NCBI RefSeq assembly: GCF_030445035.2
Contig: NC_080685.1
Span: 113,448,432-113,512,431 of the forward strand
Length of the DNA stretch: 64,000 nt
Direction: 5' to 3'
DNA from: Dasypus novemcinctus
Taxonomy: Eukaryota > Chordata > Mammalia > Cingulata > Dasypodidae
Program-made: the position numbers and the translations under genes
Part shown: positions 43,282 through 54,475 of the stretch, piece after piece
How the letters are laid out: each line of letters begins with the position of its first letter
Position numbering within the stretch: position 1 is the first letter of the stretch
The notes under the pieces: model-generated
What the model was told of the DNA's origin: nothing
The model's input: only the letters and a program-made list of their open reading frames with translations
The model's database searches: none

Positions 43282-43323
43282 GCAATCATTTTTCCAGTGT
43301 CCTTTTTTCTTGAAATATGCACA
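43282..43323 (-). pseudogene. gag zinc-knuckle remnant of the class I ERV
   Basis: A 14-codon stretch on the minus strand reads CAYFKKKGHWKNDC, a gammaretroviral nucleocapsid knuckle with the second Cys replaced by Phe. The surrounding gag frame is decayed and no pro or pol domain is readable in the interior. 39741-44147 is otherwise presumed ERV interior without recognisable coding motifs. Confidence 0.65.
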
Positions 43324-44147
43324 TATATAGGTTCTTTGGGGCCTCCATGTTCGTTTATTCCTGTAGGCAGTTCGTAGAGGGGTAGAAACTTTGCAGCAGC
43401 TCAGCTGCTGGTTTTAGAGAGTGGCCCTATCTGAACTGAGTACCCTGACAGGTGTGGCGTGGGGTGGGGTGGTTATTTCCATTCTCAGGCTCAGCAAAGG
43501 GGAATAAACAGGAGGAGCTAAATAAAGGCTTCATTAGATTCTTCGGGGTTGAATCTGAAAGGACATTTCTCGAAATAGTCTTTACACATAAGATTTAAAT
43601 TTTTCCCATTAACACTGACTTTTGAGAGAGACAAATAAAGGACTGAATATACATGATCTCAACAACACATCAGTTAACAACTGGACATTAAACACTTAAT
43701 TTTACTAAATACCAATTAATTGCTGGATTACTTATTTCTTCAGGAATATACTCAACAGACAGTCTCAGACCAGGGCCTCAAACCCTGGACAGAATGGTAC
43801 TCAGAAACTAGAAAGGTGTAGAGGTCAAAGCAAGAGGGATTGTTCTGGAAGCAGGGCCCAGGGCCTCAAACCCAGGCCCAGGAGACTCAAACCTGCATCC
43901 AAACTCCCCAATCCACGTCTACTTTGGTGACCCACTCATCTAGTTAGATGTCCAGATCTGGAACTGGAAAGTTTCTGCCTTTGAAACATTAAAGCGGCGA
44001 GGGACCTGGAGTGCCAGCAAGGCAAGAAAAATCCAACGGCTGAGCTTTTACACCAACGGGGTCTAGCAGCTGCAAAAGGCTAGGTGCTCACCTGTCCTGC
44101 TGGGGCTCCAGAACCTTAGGCAGATTCCTTTTTCCTTAGGGACCCTT

Positions 44148-44169
44148 GGTCTCACTAGAGCTGCCAAAG
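44148..44169 (-). promoter_or_regulatory. Possible primer binding site, tRNA-Leu-like
   Basis: Directly after the LTR end on the minus strand, TTTGGCAGCTCTAGTGAGACC shares TGGCAGC and GTGAGA with the 3' end complement of a tRNA-Leu. There are several mismatches, so this is a hypothesis. Confidence 0.35.
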
Positions 44170-44578
44170 TATCACTGAGCAAAAGTGGAGGGTTCTCTGC
44201 CCAATGCACTCCAATGACAAATTTTAAAGAGAGAAAGTTTGTTGCTAAGTGGCAAAGCAAGAAGATAGGGTGGTCTATCAGCCCAAAATCTGTCTCCCTG
44301 ATCCTAAGGAGTTCAGGGTTTTTCATGGATTCAAACAAGGGAAGATGGAGTGATTACTATTATATATTACAATAGCAAGTATAAACAAGGATTGGGGTTA
44401 GTGTAGGATAATCATCATGATAGTAAGTATAAGCAAGGGCTGAGACTTAGTCTAGTGAGTTTCCATAATTTTAGAGATTAACTTTTGGCTATTCCATAAT
44501 ATACCAGAAAGTAAGAAAAAGTATCTATGTATGACTCAGTAATCATAATGATTTGTTAATTTCTAACTCCCAGTTACA
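44170..44578 (-). mobile_element. 5' LTR of the class I ERV
   Basis: 409 bp, homologous to 37670-38041, with an extra segment around 44400-44440 containing a partial internal duplication (AGTATAAACAAGG, AGTATAAGCAAGG). Confidence 0.75.
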
Positions 44579-45144
44579 ATACTGGGCCAAACAAGAGGGC
44601 TCAGAACCCAGAAGCTCCATATGGAAGAGAGAATGTGGGGCAGGAGGTGGGGGCACCATGGAATGATGTTTCTGGGCATTCCAAGAAGCTGCAGGGAAAT
44701 GGGATGGGTGGGCTCTAAACACAAGCCCAGTCATTGTCAAGCCATCACCATCACCCAGACAGGCCTGGCTAAGTTTCCTGCCTGCAAGGACACCTGGGTG
44801 AGGTGGCTTAGAGGGGTCTGGGCCAAGACTGTCCCTTGGGGCTGGGAGCAAGTGTCTGACCCATTTGACCCAGGGTGGTTCACTTGGCCCAGGGCCTCTG
44901 AGCTGCTGTCTGTAGGAAGTCCATGCAGCACAGCCCTCCCAGTCCTCGGGGGCAAGCTGGCCTGGCCAGCTGTGGGCACCAGGAACAGGTCATGCCTCCT
45001 GGGAATGGGTGTGAGAAAATGGGAGGGATGGTAGCTGCTGGCCATGTTAGGTTTGGGCCTTTCTGCATTCCAGTCTGGGGGCCTTGCACAAAGGGGTTTC
45101 AGAAAAGCACTGTCTCTCAACCAAAGCTGACATATCCCTGCCTA
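44579..45144. other. No recognised feature
   Basis: Mixed-composition DNA with open frames on both strands that show no domain. No repeat family recognised. Confidence 0.5.
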
Positions 45145-45490
45145 TGTTAGTCAGCCAAAGGGGTGCTGATGCAAAATACCAGAAATTGGTTGATTTTAAT
45201 AAAGGGTATTTATTTGGAGTAGGAGCTTACAGATACCAGGCCATAAAGCATAAGTTACTTCCTTCACCACAGACTATTTGCACGTGTTGGTGCAAGATGG
45301 TTGCCGACATCTGCAAGGGTTCAGGCTTCCCAGGTTCCTCTGGGCTCAGTTCCTCTGTTTTCTCCATGAGGTCATCTGTAGACTATGAGGCACTCTAGGC
45401 TCTGCCTCTCTCTACAATGTCAGCTGTAGACTATCAGGCAAACAGCTCTGTCTTTCTACCTGGGGCTCCAGCTTCAGCATCAAACTCTAA
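45145..45490 (+). mobile_element. LTR-like repeat, interrupted
   Basis: Starts TGTTAGTCAGCCAAAGGGG and contains TGGTTGATTTTAATAAAGGG and CAAGATGGTTGCCGACATC. I recognise it as an interspersed LTR-type sequence but cannot name the family. It seems to continue at 46094 (AACATTAAAAGCTCTC) after the GC-rich insert. Confidence 0.5.
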
Positions 45491-45494
45491 CAAG

Positions 45495-46093
45495 CATGCT
45501 ACCATCGTTGGGCAGGCCCAGCATGTTGAGATGAGGCCTCGTCTCCTGCTGGGTGAGTGCTTGGCGCGGGTAGATTGTCGCCCCCCTGCTACTCTTGCCC
45601 GTAAAGGCTGCCTCCTCTATCTCCACCCAGCATCTGGTCTCCATAGGGGCCGCCCTAGGTAATCGGCCTGCCTCTCCCGCGTCTCACCAGAACCCAACCC
45701 ACAACTTCCCCTTATCTTCTGCCCCAGCCCCCTTATACCCCCCGCCAGAATAATAACCTCACCTCTGCCCCTTTACCTAGCAACAGCCTCCAACAACCAA
45801 TCGGAGGTCACCTTCAGCTTAAGCCAATCTGCACCCCCACATCGCCCCTTACCCTCGTACCCCACCCCCAACCATCCCCCAGCCAATTAGCGGCCTCCCC
45901 TCACATACATTGCCTTAATTGGCTTTGCCTTGCTACCGCCAGCGCCCTAGCCTATAGAAACGCTTGTCTTCCTCAATAAAGCAGACGCGTTGCCACCACT
46001 CTCCGTCTCCGCAGCATTCTTCGCGCCACTGTGCATCTGCCCTTGACACCGCCCGCTGGCCGCCGGGCGCCCTCAAAACTCCATCATCAAAAC
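45495..46093 (+). mobile_element. Solo LTR-like insert, GC-rich, unnamed family
   Basis: About 600 bp, C-rich, with several CCAAT boxes (45798, 45829, 45880), a TATA-like CCTATAGAAAC near 45951, an AATAAA at 45975-45980 and GC-rich sequence after it. This is the usual U3-R-U5 layout. Similar ATCAAACTCTAACA and ATCAAAACTCCAACA occur at its two edges, possibly target duplication, but exact borders are unclear. It is unrelated in sequence to the other LTRs in the window as far as I can see. Confidence 0.6.
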
Positions 46094-47485
46094 TCCAACA
46101 TTAAAAGCTCTCAACTCTGTCCTTTTCCAGCCTTTTCTGGAAATTCCTCTGTAATACTGGGCTCTCTTTGAGAATGGTGGTTGAGTTCAGGGGTTCTATG
46201 CCACCATGAGTAAGATGCATGCAACATTATCCTAACTGAACAAGAGAGGGGGAAGAAACCAGGGAACATGAGCAGGTGATGGGCCTGGGAGCCATGTCCT
46301 CCATGGGGAGGCTTGTTACTAGACCATCAGTAGCTATTCTACTGAATAATCTAAAGAAACAAGAGAAAGCCACATTTCCTAAATTTGGGTGCTCTGAGAA
46401 TGATCGGCAAAACCTGGGCATCAACAGGGATGGGCAAAGGGGCTCCAGTTAGCGGTGCCAGTAGCCAGATTTCTGCTCTCCAAAATGTTGTGTGGGTGAG
46501 GCTGGTGTCTTTGCTTCAGGGGACAAAATGATTTTGTTTGCAAAAGGAATCCAGTAAGGAAAGGAATTATTTCCATGGATGCCAAAAGATAATTGAATGA
46601 GACAACAGCATCAGGCCTCTGGTTTAGTAGCAAGTGTCTTCTCTTCTGTGTCCAAGGCCCCATGGGGATCTTATCATGGGGCATCTGTGCCACACTGGTG
46701 TCCATCAGTCACCCATGGTTGAGGCTTCTAAGAGTCCAGGGTACAAAATTGGGATCCAGTAGGAATGGCAGCACTGCCCATTCCTGTACCTGCTGTGTGC
46801 CCAGATCTGTGTCTGATGCTCTTTGTTCCCCCTTTCATGTTCTCAGCACTTCAGAGTGATGTGGTTGGCACCTTACATCCACTCTACAGATGCAAATACA
46901 GGCACAGAGCAACACAGAAACAAGGCTGTGATGCAGGGCTAGTGCTTCAAAGAACATGTTTCCAATGCTGATTTTTCCAACTCAAACACAAGATCTCTTT
47001 CAAGTTCCCTCACTGATGGTTGAGTCTTGGGGGTATCATTGTGGGGTATGAAGAAGCAAGAGTCAGTGAAGAAAAGTAAGAGAAGTTTCCTCAAAGGTCT
47101 GGTCCTAGAATAGCCATTTCAGTGGTGATAATGATCACAGGAGTAAGTCTGTGTCACACACTGGACAGAGTTCAAATCCTCACCACCATTTCATCCTCCC
47201 TCAACCCTATGAAATGGGCAGTGTCCAGACCCCCCTTTCCTAGGTATGAGCCAAATATCAAGCTTTGATTGGAGCTGGGAAGGAAATGGTGCTGTCCAGC
47301 AGTGTGGCCTTGAGGCAGGCATCTCTCTTGAAATGAATGTGTCTTTTCCCTGAGGGCTTCTGGCCGTGGATTGAGGAATGTCCATGAGTCTGTCTGTCAG
47401 GGTCTCAGAGCCCACCCAGGTTTAGGGAAGATGGGGGAGGCAGCTGATGACTTTTGCAAACAGACCAGAGCATGCCCTTTCAGCA
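46094..47485. other. Mostly unannotated DNA
   Basis: 46094-46150 completes the interrupted LTR-like repeat. About 46770-46970 has a weak antisense MIR resemblance (CACTTCAGAG.., ACTCTACAGATGCAAATACAGG). Otherwise no repeat, gene or RNA recognised. Confidence 0.45.
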
Positions 47486-47790
47486 TTTCACTAATTCCAC
47501 ACATATTTTTGAGCCATCAATGAGCCAAGCACTGAACTCAGACCAATATCACAAATATCAATTTATTTTCCATGTTAATGACAAACATATGAGGGAAAAG
47601 CCAACAAATGATAAGGAGTACAGTGCATAGGAAAAGGTCTGGGTAAAAGAGAGTGTGGCCTGAAGAAACTCTTACTACTTGGGGCATTTAGGGAAGGCTT
47701 GCCAGAGGGGTCATCCTTCAATTGGCCTCTTGTGGTAGGTGTAGTTTTGCAGTCCTTCAGGGAGAGAAGGATGGAGTGACCAAACTGGAA
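47486..47790 (-). repeat. L2-like fragment, antisense
   Basis: CCACACATATTTTTGAGCC, GAGCCAAGCACTGAACTC and GGGAAGGCTTGCCAGAGGGG follow the order of an antisense L2 tail. Diverged. Confidence 0.5.
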
Positions 47791-47794
47791 ATGC

Positions 47795-50700
47795 AAAGCT
47801 AAGTGAAGAAATGGATGCCTCTACAATTATAGTGGGGGACTTTAACACATCATTATCACCATTAGAAAGAATATCTCAACAGAGAATCAATAAAGAAACA
47901 GATTTTGAACAATATATTAGAGGATCTAGACCTAATAGACATATACAGAACATTACACCCAAACAGAGGGATATACAGTCTTCTCAAGCACACATGGATC
48001 ATTTTCTAAGAAACACCACATGCTAGGCCACAGAGAAAGTGTCAATGAATTCAGAAAGACTAAAGTTATACAAAATAATTTATCTGACCACAGTGGAATG
48101 AAGCTGGTATTCGGGAAGGGCCAGAGGACCAGATTAGGCACAAAGATGTCGAAGTTAAGCAACACACTCTTAGACAAATAGTGGGACAAGGAGGAAACCT
48201 CAAAAGAAATCAGTAACTGCCTTGAAGCCAATGAAAATGACAATACAAAATATCAAAACATATGGGATGCAGCAAAAGATGTACTTAGAGGGAAATTAAT
48301 AGTCATAAAATCCATACATTAAAAAGAAGAAAGAGCTAAAAATGAAGACATAACTGCACACTTGGAGGAATTAATAAAAAGGAGCAACAAACTAAGCCCA
48401 TAGGAAGAAGAAAGAAAGAAAGAACAAAGATCAGAGCAGAACTAAATGAAATAGAAAATAAGAATGCAATAGAAAGAATAAAACAAAGAGCTGGTTCTTT
48501 GAGAAGATCAATGAAATTGGCAAACCCTTAGCTAGATTAAAAAGGAAAAAAAGAGAGAAGATGCAAATACACAAAATAAGAAATGAGAAAGGGGATATTA
48601 CCAATGACCCCACAGAAATAAAGACTACCCTAAAAGAATATTTTGAAAATCTATAGGTCAACAAGAAGGACAATTTAGAGGAAATGGGCAAATTCCTAGA
48701 AATACATAAGCAGCCTACATTGATGAAAGAAGAGACTGATGATCTCAACAAAGCAATCATGAGTGAAGAGATAGAATCACTAATGAAAAACCTCCCAACT
48801 AGGAGGCGCCCCAAGCCAGATGGTTTCATAGTTGAATTCTACCAAACATTCTAGAAAGAACTAACAACAATCTTGTTTAAACTCTCTTAAAAAATTGAAA
48901 TGGAAGGATCATTGCCTAACTAATTCTATGATGCTAACATTACCCTAATACCAAAGCCAAACAAAGATGCCACAAAAAAAGGAAAATTACAGACCAATCT
49001 CTCTAATGAACCTAGATGCTAAAATCCTAAACTGAATACTTGCTGAATGGATCGAACAACACATCAAATGAATTATACACCATTACCAAGTAGGTTTCAT
49101 CCTTGGTATGCAAAGATGGTTCAACTTAAGAATATCAATCAATGTAATACACAACATAAACAGATCAAAGGAAAAGATATCATATGATCATATCTATAGA
49201 TGCAGAAAATGCATTTGCCAAAATACAGCACCTATTCCTGATAAAAACACTGCAAACGATAGGAATAGAAGGAAACTTTCCGAACATGATAAAGGGTATA
49301 TATGAAAGACCCACAGCTAACATCATTTACAATGGTGAAATCCTAAAATCTTTCCCTCTAAGATCAGGAACAAGACAAGGACGCCCACTATCACCCTTCC
49401 TAATAACATTGTGTTAGAAGTACTCGCTCAATCAGAGGCAAGAACTAGATATAGAAGGCATCTAAATTGGAAAAGAAGTAGTCAAAATTTCACTATTTGC
49501 AGATGATATGATCCTATACAGAGAGAAAGCCCTGAGAAATCTACAATAAAGCTTCTAGAACTTATGAAGCTTAGATCAATGCATAAAAATCAGTAACATT
49601 TCTGTACACCATTAGTGAGCTATCTGAGCAGGAAATCAAGAAACAAATATCATTTACAATAGTAAATTAAAAAATCAAATACCTAAGAATAAATTTAACA
49701 AAAGATGTAAAAGACATATACACAGAAAACTATGCAACACTGTTAAAGGAAATCAAAGAAGACTTAAATAAATGGGCAAATATTCCCTGTTCATGGATAG
49801 GAAGACTAAATATCATCAAGATGTCTATCCTACCCAATCTGACTTACAGATTTAATGAGATCACAATAAAATCAACAGAGCATTTTTTAATGAACTGAAA
49901 ATCTAACTATGAAATTTATTTGGAAGGCCAAGTGAACCTGAGTAGACAAAGACATATTGAAAAAGAAAAAGAAAGTCACAGGAATCACACCACCTGACTT
50001 TAAAAAAAACTAAAAAGTTATAGTGGATAAAACAGTATTGGCAAAAGTACAGACATACTGACCAATGGAACCAAACTGAGGGTTCTGATATAAATCCTTG
50101 CATGTACAGTCACCTGGTATTTGACAAGGCCACCAAGCCCACTCAACTGGGAGAGAATGGCCTCTTCAACAAATGGTGGTTCAAGAATTTGCATCCATAT
50201 TCAAAAGAGTAAGAGAGGATTACCATCTCACACCTTATACAAAAATGAACTTAAAATGGATCAAAGACCTAAATATAAGAGCCAAGACCATAAATATCTT
50301 GTAAGACAATGTAGGGGAGCATCTATAGGACCTTGTAATAGGAAATGGCTTCATGAATTTCACACCGAAAGCACGATCAGCAAAAGAAAGAGTGGATAAA
50401 TGGGCCTCTTCAAAATTAAAGCCTTTTGCACCTCAAAGCAGTTTATCAAGAAAGTAAAAAGACAGCCTACCCAATGGGAGAAAATATTTGGTAACCATAT
50501 ATCTGATAGGAGGCAATATCCAACAGATACAAAGAAATCCTGTATCACAAAAATAAAAAGGGAAATAACCCAATCAAAAAATGACAAAAGATTTGAACAG
50601 ATGCTTCTCCAAAGAAAAAATGCAAATGGATAAAAAACACATGAAAATTGCTCAACATGACTAGCTATTAGGGATGCAAATCAAAACTATGATGAGATAC

Positions 50701-51170
50701 CATCTTATACCAATTAGACTGGTGGCTATTAAAAAAACCAGAGGCCTACAAGTGTTGGAGAGGATGTGGAGGAATGGGAACACTCATCCACTGCTGGTGG
50801 GAATGTAGAAGGATCCAGCAATTGTGGAGGACAGTTTGGTGGTTCCTGAAAAAAACTAGCTATAGATTTGCCACATGATCCAGCAATTCTACTGCTGGGT
50901 ATATAACCAGAAGAACTGAAAACAAGGACATGAACCAATATATGCACATCAATGTTCATAGTGGCATTATTCACTATTGCCAAAAGTTGGCATAAATCCA
51001 AATGCCCATCAACAGGTGAATGGATCAGCAAAATGTGGTGTATACACACAATGGAATGCTACTCAGCTGTAAGAAGAAACACAGTACTAACAAATGGGAT
51101 AACATGGATGAATCTTGAGTGAAACAAGCCAGGCATTGAAGGACAAATACTACATGACCTGTCTCATATG
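47795..51170 (+). pseudogene. L1 ORF2, truncated and decayed
   Basis: Readable in pieces: endonuclease DASTIIVGDFNTSLS near 47811 with the canonical GDFN; RT with PHFLIKTL-type region near 49200 and RSGTRQGRPLSPFL near 49360; FADD near 49500 (TTTGCAGATGATATG); the C-terminal region to about 51170. In-frame stops and frameshifts throughout. More decayed than the copy at 6193-10037. Confidence 0.85.
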
Positions 51171-52020
51171 AAATAAGCGTATCAAGCTGTCTCGGAGAGC
51201 TAGAGACTGGAAATCTATGATGAAGTGGAGGTAAATTGTTGTGCAGTGAAGGGATAAGATGGGACCACAGGGATACTATTGGGTTGGGCTTTGCAGGTTT
51301 GTGGGGGATCTGGGTTGGGAGGATGGGTCAGATGGTCCAAGGAATGGGTGGGAGGGTTGGCAGAAGCATGTAAACACAGGAGATTGTCGGGTATGTGGTT
51401 CAAACTATAATGTTGAGAAAACTCTTTAGAAAATATAAGGAAGGGTTACTGGTCTAAGGGGGGCATGTGGCAGAGGGTGCACCTGCAGCAGGCTTCTAGG
51501 GCGTGTGTGAGTGCTCATCTTGTCTTAGTGTGTTATATCAGTGGATGAGACCCATACAATGAGCCAAAAAGTGTTGAACCCCCATCCTGGGGATGCCTGA
51601 TGTTCCCAAATAGAGGGATGAGTACCTCCCAGGAACATGTTTGGCTCTAATGGGGGAGAACAGACTAGTACGTCAAGCTCTCAGCATTGTTGCAAATATC
51701 TATGAATCTTGTCCATCAAGCATGAAGCTTGGATGTCACTGTGGGCCCTAAGGGGAGGGAATAGAGGAACAGAATAGTAGAAGGGGGAGTAACTAGGGGA
51801 CAATGGAAGTGTTCCGCATGCTCCTGCAGTGATGGATACAGGCAATTTAAAATATCACCCAAATTTATAAAGGTGTATAGACTAAAATGTAAACCATAAT
51901 GTTAACCTTTGAAACCAAAAATTTATAAAAGTGTATAGTCTAAAACGTAAACCATAATAGAACCATGGTTGGTAGCTATGTTTCAATATTTGTACATCAG
52001 TTGCAACAAATATAACATCC

Positions 52021-52025
52021 ACATG
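52021..52025. repeat. TSD of the ERVL LTR, left copy
   Basis: ACATG; compare CCATG at 52469-52473, one mismatch. Five bases are expected for ERVL. Confidence 0.6.
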
Positions 52026-52468
52026 TGTGATGGTCAGGCTATTGTGTCAACTCAGCCAGGTAATTGTGCCCAGTTGTTTGGTCAAGCAAGCACTGGGCTA
52101 ACTGTAATAGAAGAGCATTTGTGGACTTTAGTCACCATTGACTTTACTGCAGTGGTAAATCATAGATAGCTGGTTATAATTACATCAATCAGAGAGATTG
52201 CCATCAGCAAGAGTGATGCTTAATCCAATCAGTTGAATGCCTTAAAAGGGGAAGTGATTCCAGCATTGAGAGATAATTTCCCAGCTCCTCTGTGGACAGC
52301 TAACATCTCCCAGACCTCATCAAGATCCTTCATTGGACTTTCTTTGCCTGCCTGTGGAACCTGAACTTGTGCATCCCCACAGCTGCATGAGAAATTCTTC
52401 TATAATCACATACTATTGATAGATATCTCTTGTTGATTCTGTTTCTGTAGAGAACCCTGACTAATACA
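52026..52468 (+). mobile_element. MLT2-like ERVL solo LTR
   Basis: 443 bp from TGTGATGGTCAGGC to GAGAACCCTGACTAATACA. Landmarks shared with the MLT2 family as I remember it: TGCCCAGTTGTTTGGTCAA, CCAATCAGTTGAATGCCTTAA, and GATTCTGTTTCTGTAGAGAA near the end. It sits in the L1 3' UTR, whose sequence continues after it (CCATGTAAAAAGATCATTGCAGG). Confidence 0.8.
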
Positions 52469-52594
52469 CCATGTAAAAAGATCATTGCAGGGGAAGGGGG
52501 AAAAGGGCTTGATGTTGGGTTATGGGAATTCCCTATATTCTATATGTGACTTTACTGTGACCTAAAACATTTTTGAAGACATAATAATAATAAA

Positions 52595-54475
52595 AAAAGA
52601 GGTTGTAGACACTGAGAAAGAAATGGAAGAGATTGCCTTGCCACTGTACATAGAGGGCAACACCTATTACAGTGATGAAAGGCAAAATGTCAAAAAATTT
52701 TTCATGATATTTTTCAATTTTTAATGCCCCAATTTACTTTTCATTCTATTTTAGCTTTTATAATTTATTATGTATTCTATTTTTAATCTTTAAACCTATT
52801 GTTACTATTTCCTTTTACTATTAATTGAATTTTGTAATATCTTAGACTTCATTTTTGAAGAAATTTTGGATCACAGAGGGATTCAACAATGGCAGGGGAG
52901 GAGCACTGATGTGTGGTGTCATTGATGATGGATGCATCGGTGGGAGGGATTTCTCCAGGATATGCATATAGGTTATATAGATATGGTTGGGTGTTCATTT
53001 GGTATTGACATAAAGGGTAGAGTACCACATGACAACTAAGGGAGTGCTGAGTTCTCATTCAGGGAAACTCTGTCATACTCCCCAATGGAGTAGCAACAAC
53101 CCCCCAAGTACAAGGGCCAAGACCAGGGAGGAAGGATGGTCTAATGATGGGCCCTTGATGGTCATGACTATGCATATGAGCCTGTGTGCTTGAAATTTCA
53201 ACACAGCCTAGAGCTGCAGGGTGCCTAAGAGTTACCTGCTGAGAATCTCCATGTTGCTCAAATGTGATCACTCTCTAATCCAAACTCAGCATATAAATGC
53301 ATTACCTTCCCCCCAGTGTGGGACATGACTCCTGGTGGTGAGCCTACCTGGCACGGAGAGGTTATTGCAGAGCACCAGCTGCTGATGCAAATAGAAAAAG
53401 ACCTTGAATAAAAGGCAGAAATGGTAAAGACAAATGAGTTTATATGGCTAAGAGACTTCAAAATGTGTCAGGAGCATCAGAGGGGTTGTTCTTGTGCACA
53501 TCAAAGTAAGATCTTAGAGACAGCCAAAGGAGATACTACCCCAAGTAGTGGTGGTTCTTCTGAGGGTTATGGAGATACCCAGGCCCTATGGTCATGACAG
53601 ATGGCTCTGGAGTTCAGTGCCTTGCCAGTGGGCCCTAATTTGTAATTTGTGCTCCTGAGTGTGATGGAGGTGGACTCAGATGTGACCTCTTTATGCATGC
53701 CTCTTCTGTCACTTTTTCTGAAACTGTGGTTGGCACTGGAGTTGGTGTATGCTCAGGAGACTTGAATCTCTGGACTGTTTATGTGCCAGTTAGGCCCTGA
53801 GCCTCATCAGAGTTGCAACCCTGACTCTAGTTCATTGGGCTTACCTAAGTAGCTAACAGGGAGGTGAGGATGGCCAGTCACCACACCAGGCAACCAACAG
53901 GTCTATATCTCCAAGCAGAATTCCATCCATCATCTATGTGGAATCTAAGTCCCTTTTGATGTAGAGGTGGAGTGGACATCACCATCCCAGGATCCTCAGG
54001 ATGGAGGAATAAAATATGGATTAGAGTGGACTTACTGGTATTTGACTATAGAATTATTGTGACTCTAGCGATGGAAGAATGTATTTCATTGATGTGGATA
54101 AAGTGAGTGACCTCAGGAGTTGCTGAAGGCAGGGAGAGAGAAAAAGAAGTGTCATATTAGGGCATTTTTCAGGACTTGGAGTTGTCCTGAGTGATATTGC
54201 AGGGACAGATGCAGAACATTATATATCTTGTCATAACCCACTGAATTGCTTGGGATAGAGTGTAAACTACAGCATAAACTATAATCCATGCTGTGTAGCA
54301 ATGCTCCAAAATGTACTTATCAAATGCAATGAATGTGCCACACTAATAAAAGAAGTTGTTTATGTGGGAAGAGTGGGGGATGTGGGGAGTGAGTTATATG
54401 GGAACATCTTATGTTTTATTGGAACATTTTGTATAATTTGTATCTTTAAAAAGATGATTTTTTTTAAAATAAAAA
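52595..54475 (+). mobile_element. L1 3' UTR fragment
   Basis: 52855-54475 is homologous to 13893-14870 and, in reverse complement, to 2410-4000 (CCCCAGTGTGGGACATGACTCC, GACAGATGGCTCTGGAGTTC, GGGACTTGGAGTTGTCC). 52595-52850 is AT-rich flank without other features. No coding part is attached. Confidence 0.75.

Larger units (their letters stand above)
37670..44578 (-). mobile_element. Decayed gammaretrovirus-like ERV (class I)
   Basis: Two related LTRs in direct orientation bracket 6.1 kb. Minus orientation is set by a polypurine tract AAAAGGGAGGAAA directly before the LTR at 38054-38042, and by a single zinc-knuckle remnant in gag at 43282-43323. The interior also contains later insertions: SINEs at 38113-38523, about 40788-40885 and 42018-42320, and L1 at 38840-39740. 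Long frames are gone. No matching TSD is visible at the outer edges. The single knuckle with the GHWKNDCP-type sequence, rather than two, is what suggests class I. Confidence 0.65.
47795..52590 (+). mobile_element. 5'-truncated L1 carrying an ERVL LTR
   Basis: Begins inside the ORF2 endonuclease (TCTACAATTATAGTGGGGGAC) and runs to an A-rich tail near 52590. The 3' UTR is shorter than that of the full-length copy (about 970 bp without the LTR). An MLT2-like LTR is inserted at 52026-52468. I found no clear TSD for the L1. Confidence 0.85.
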
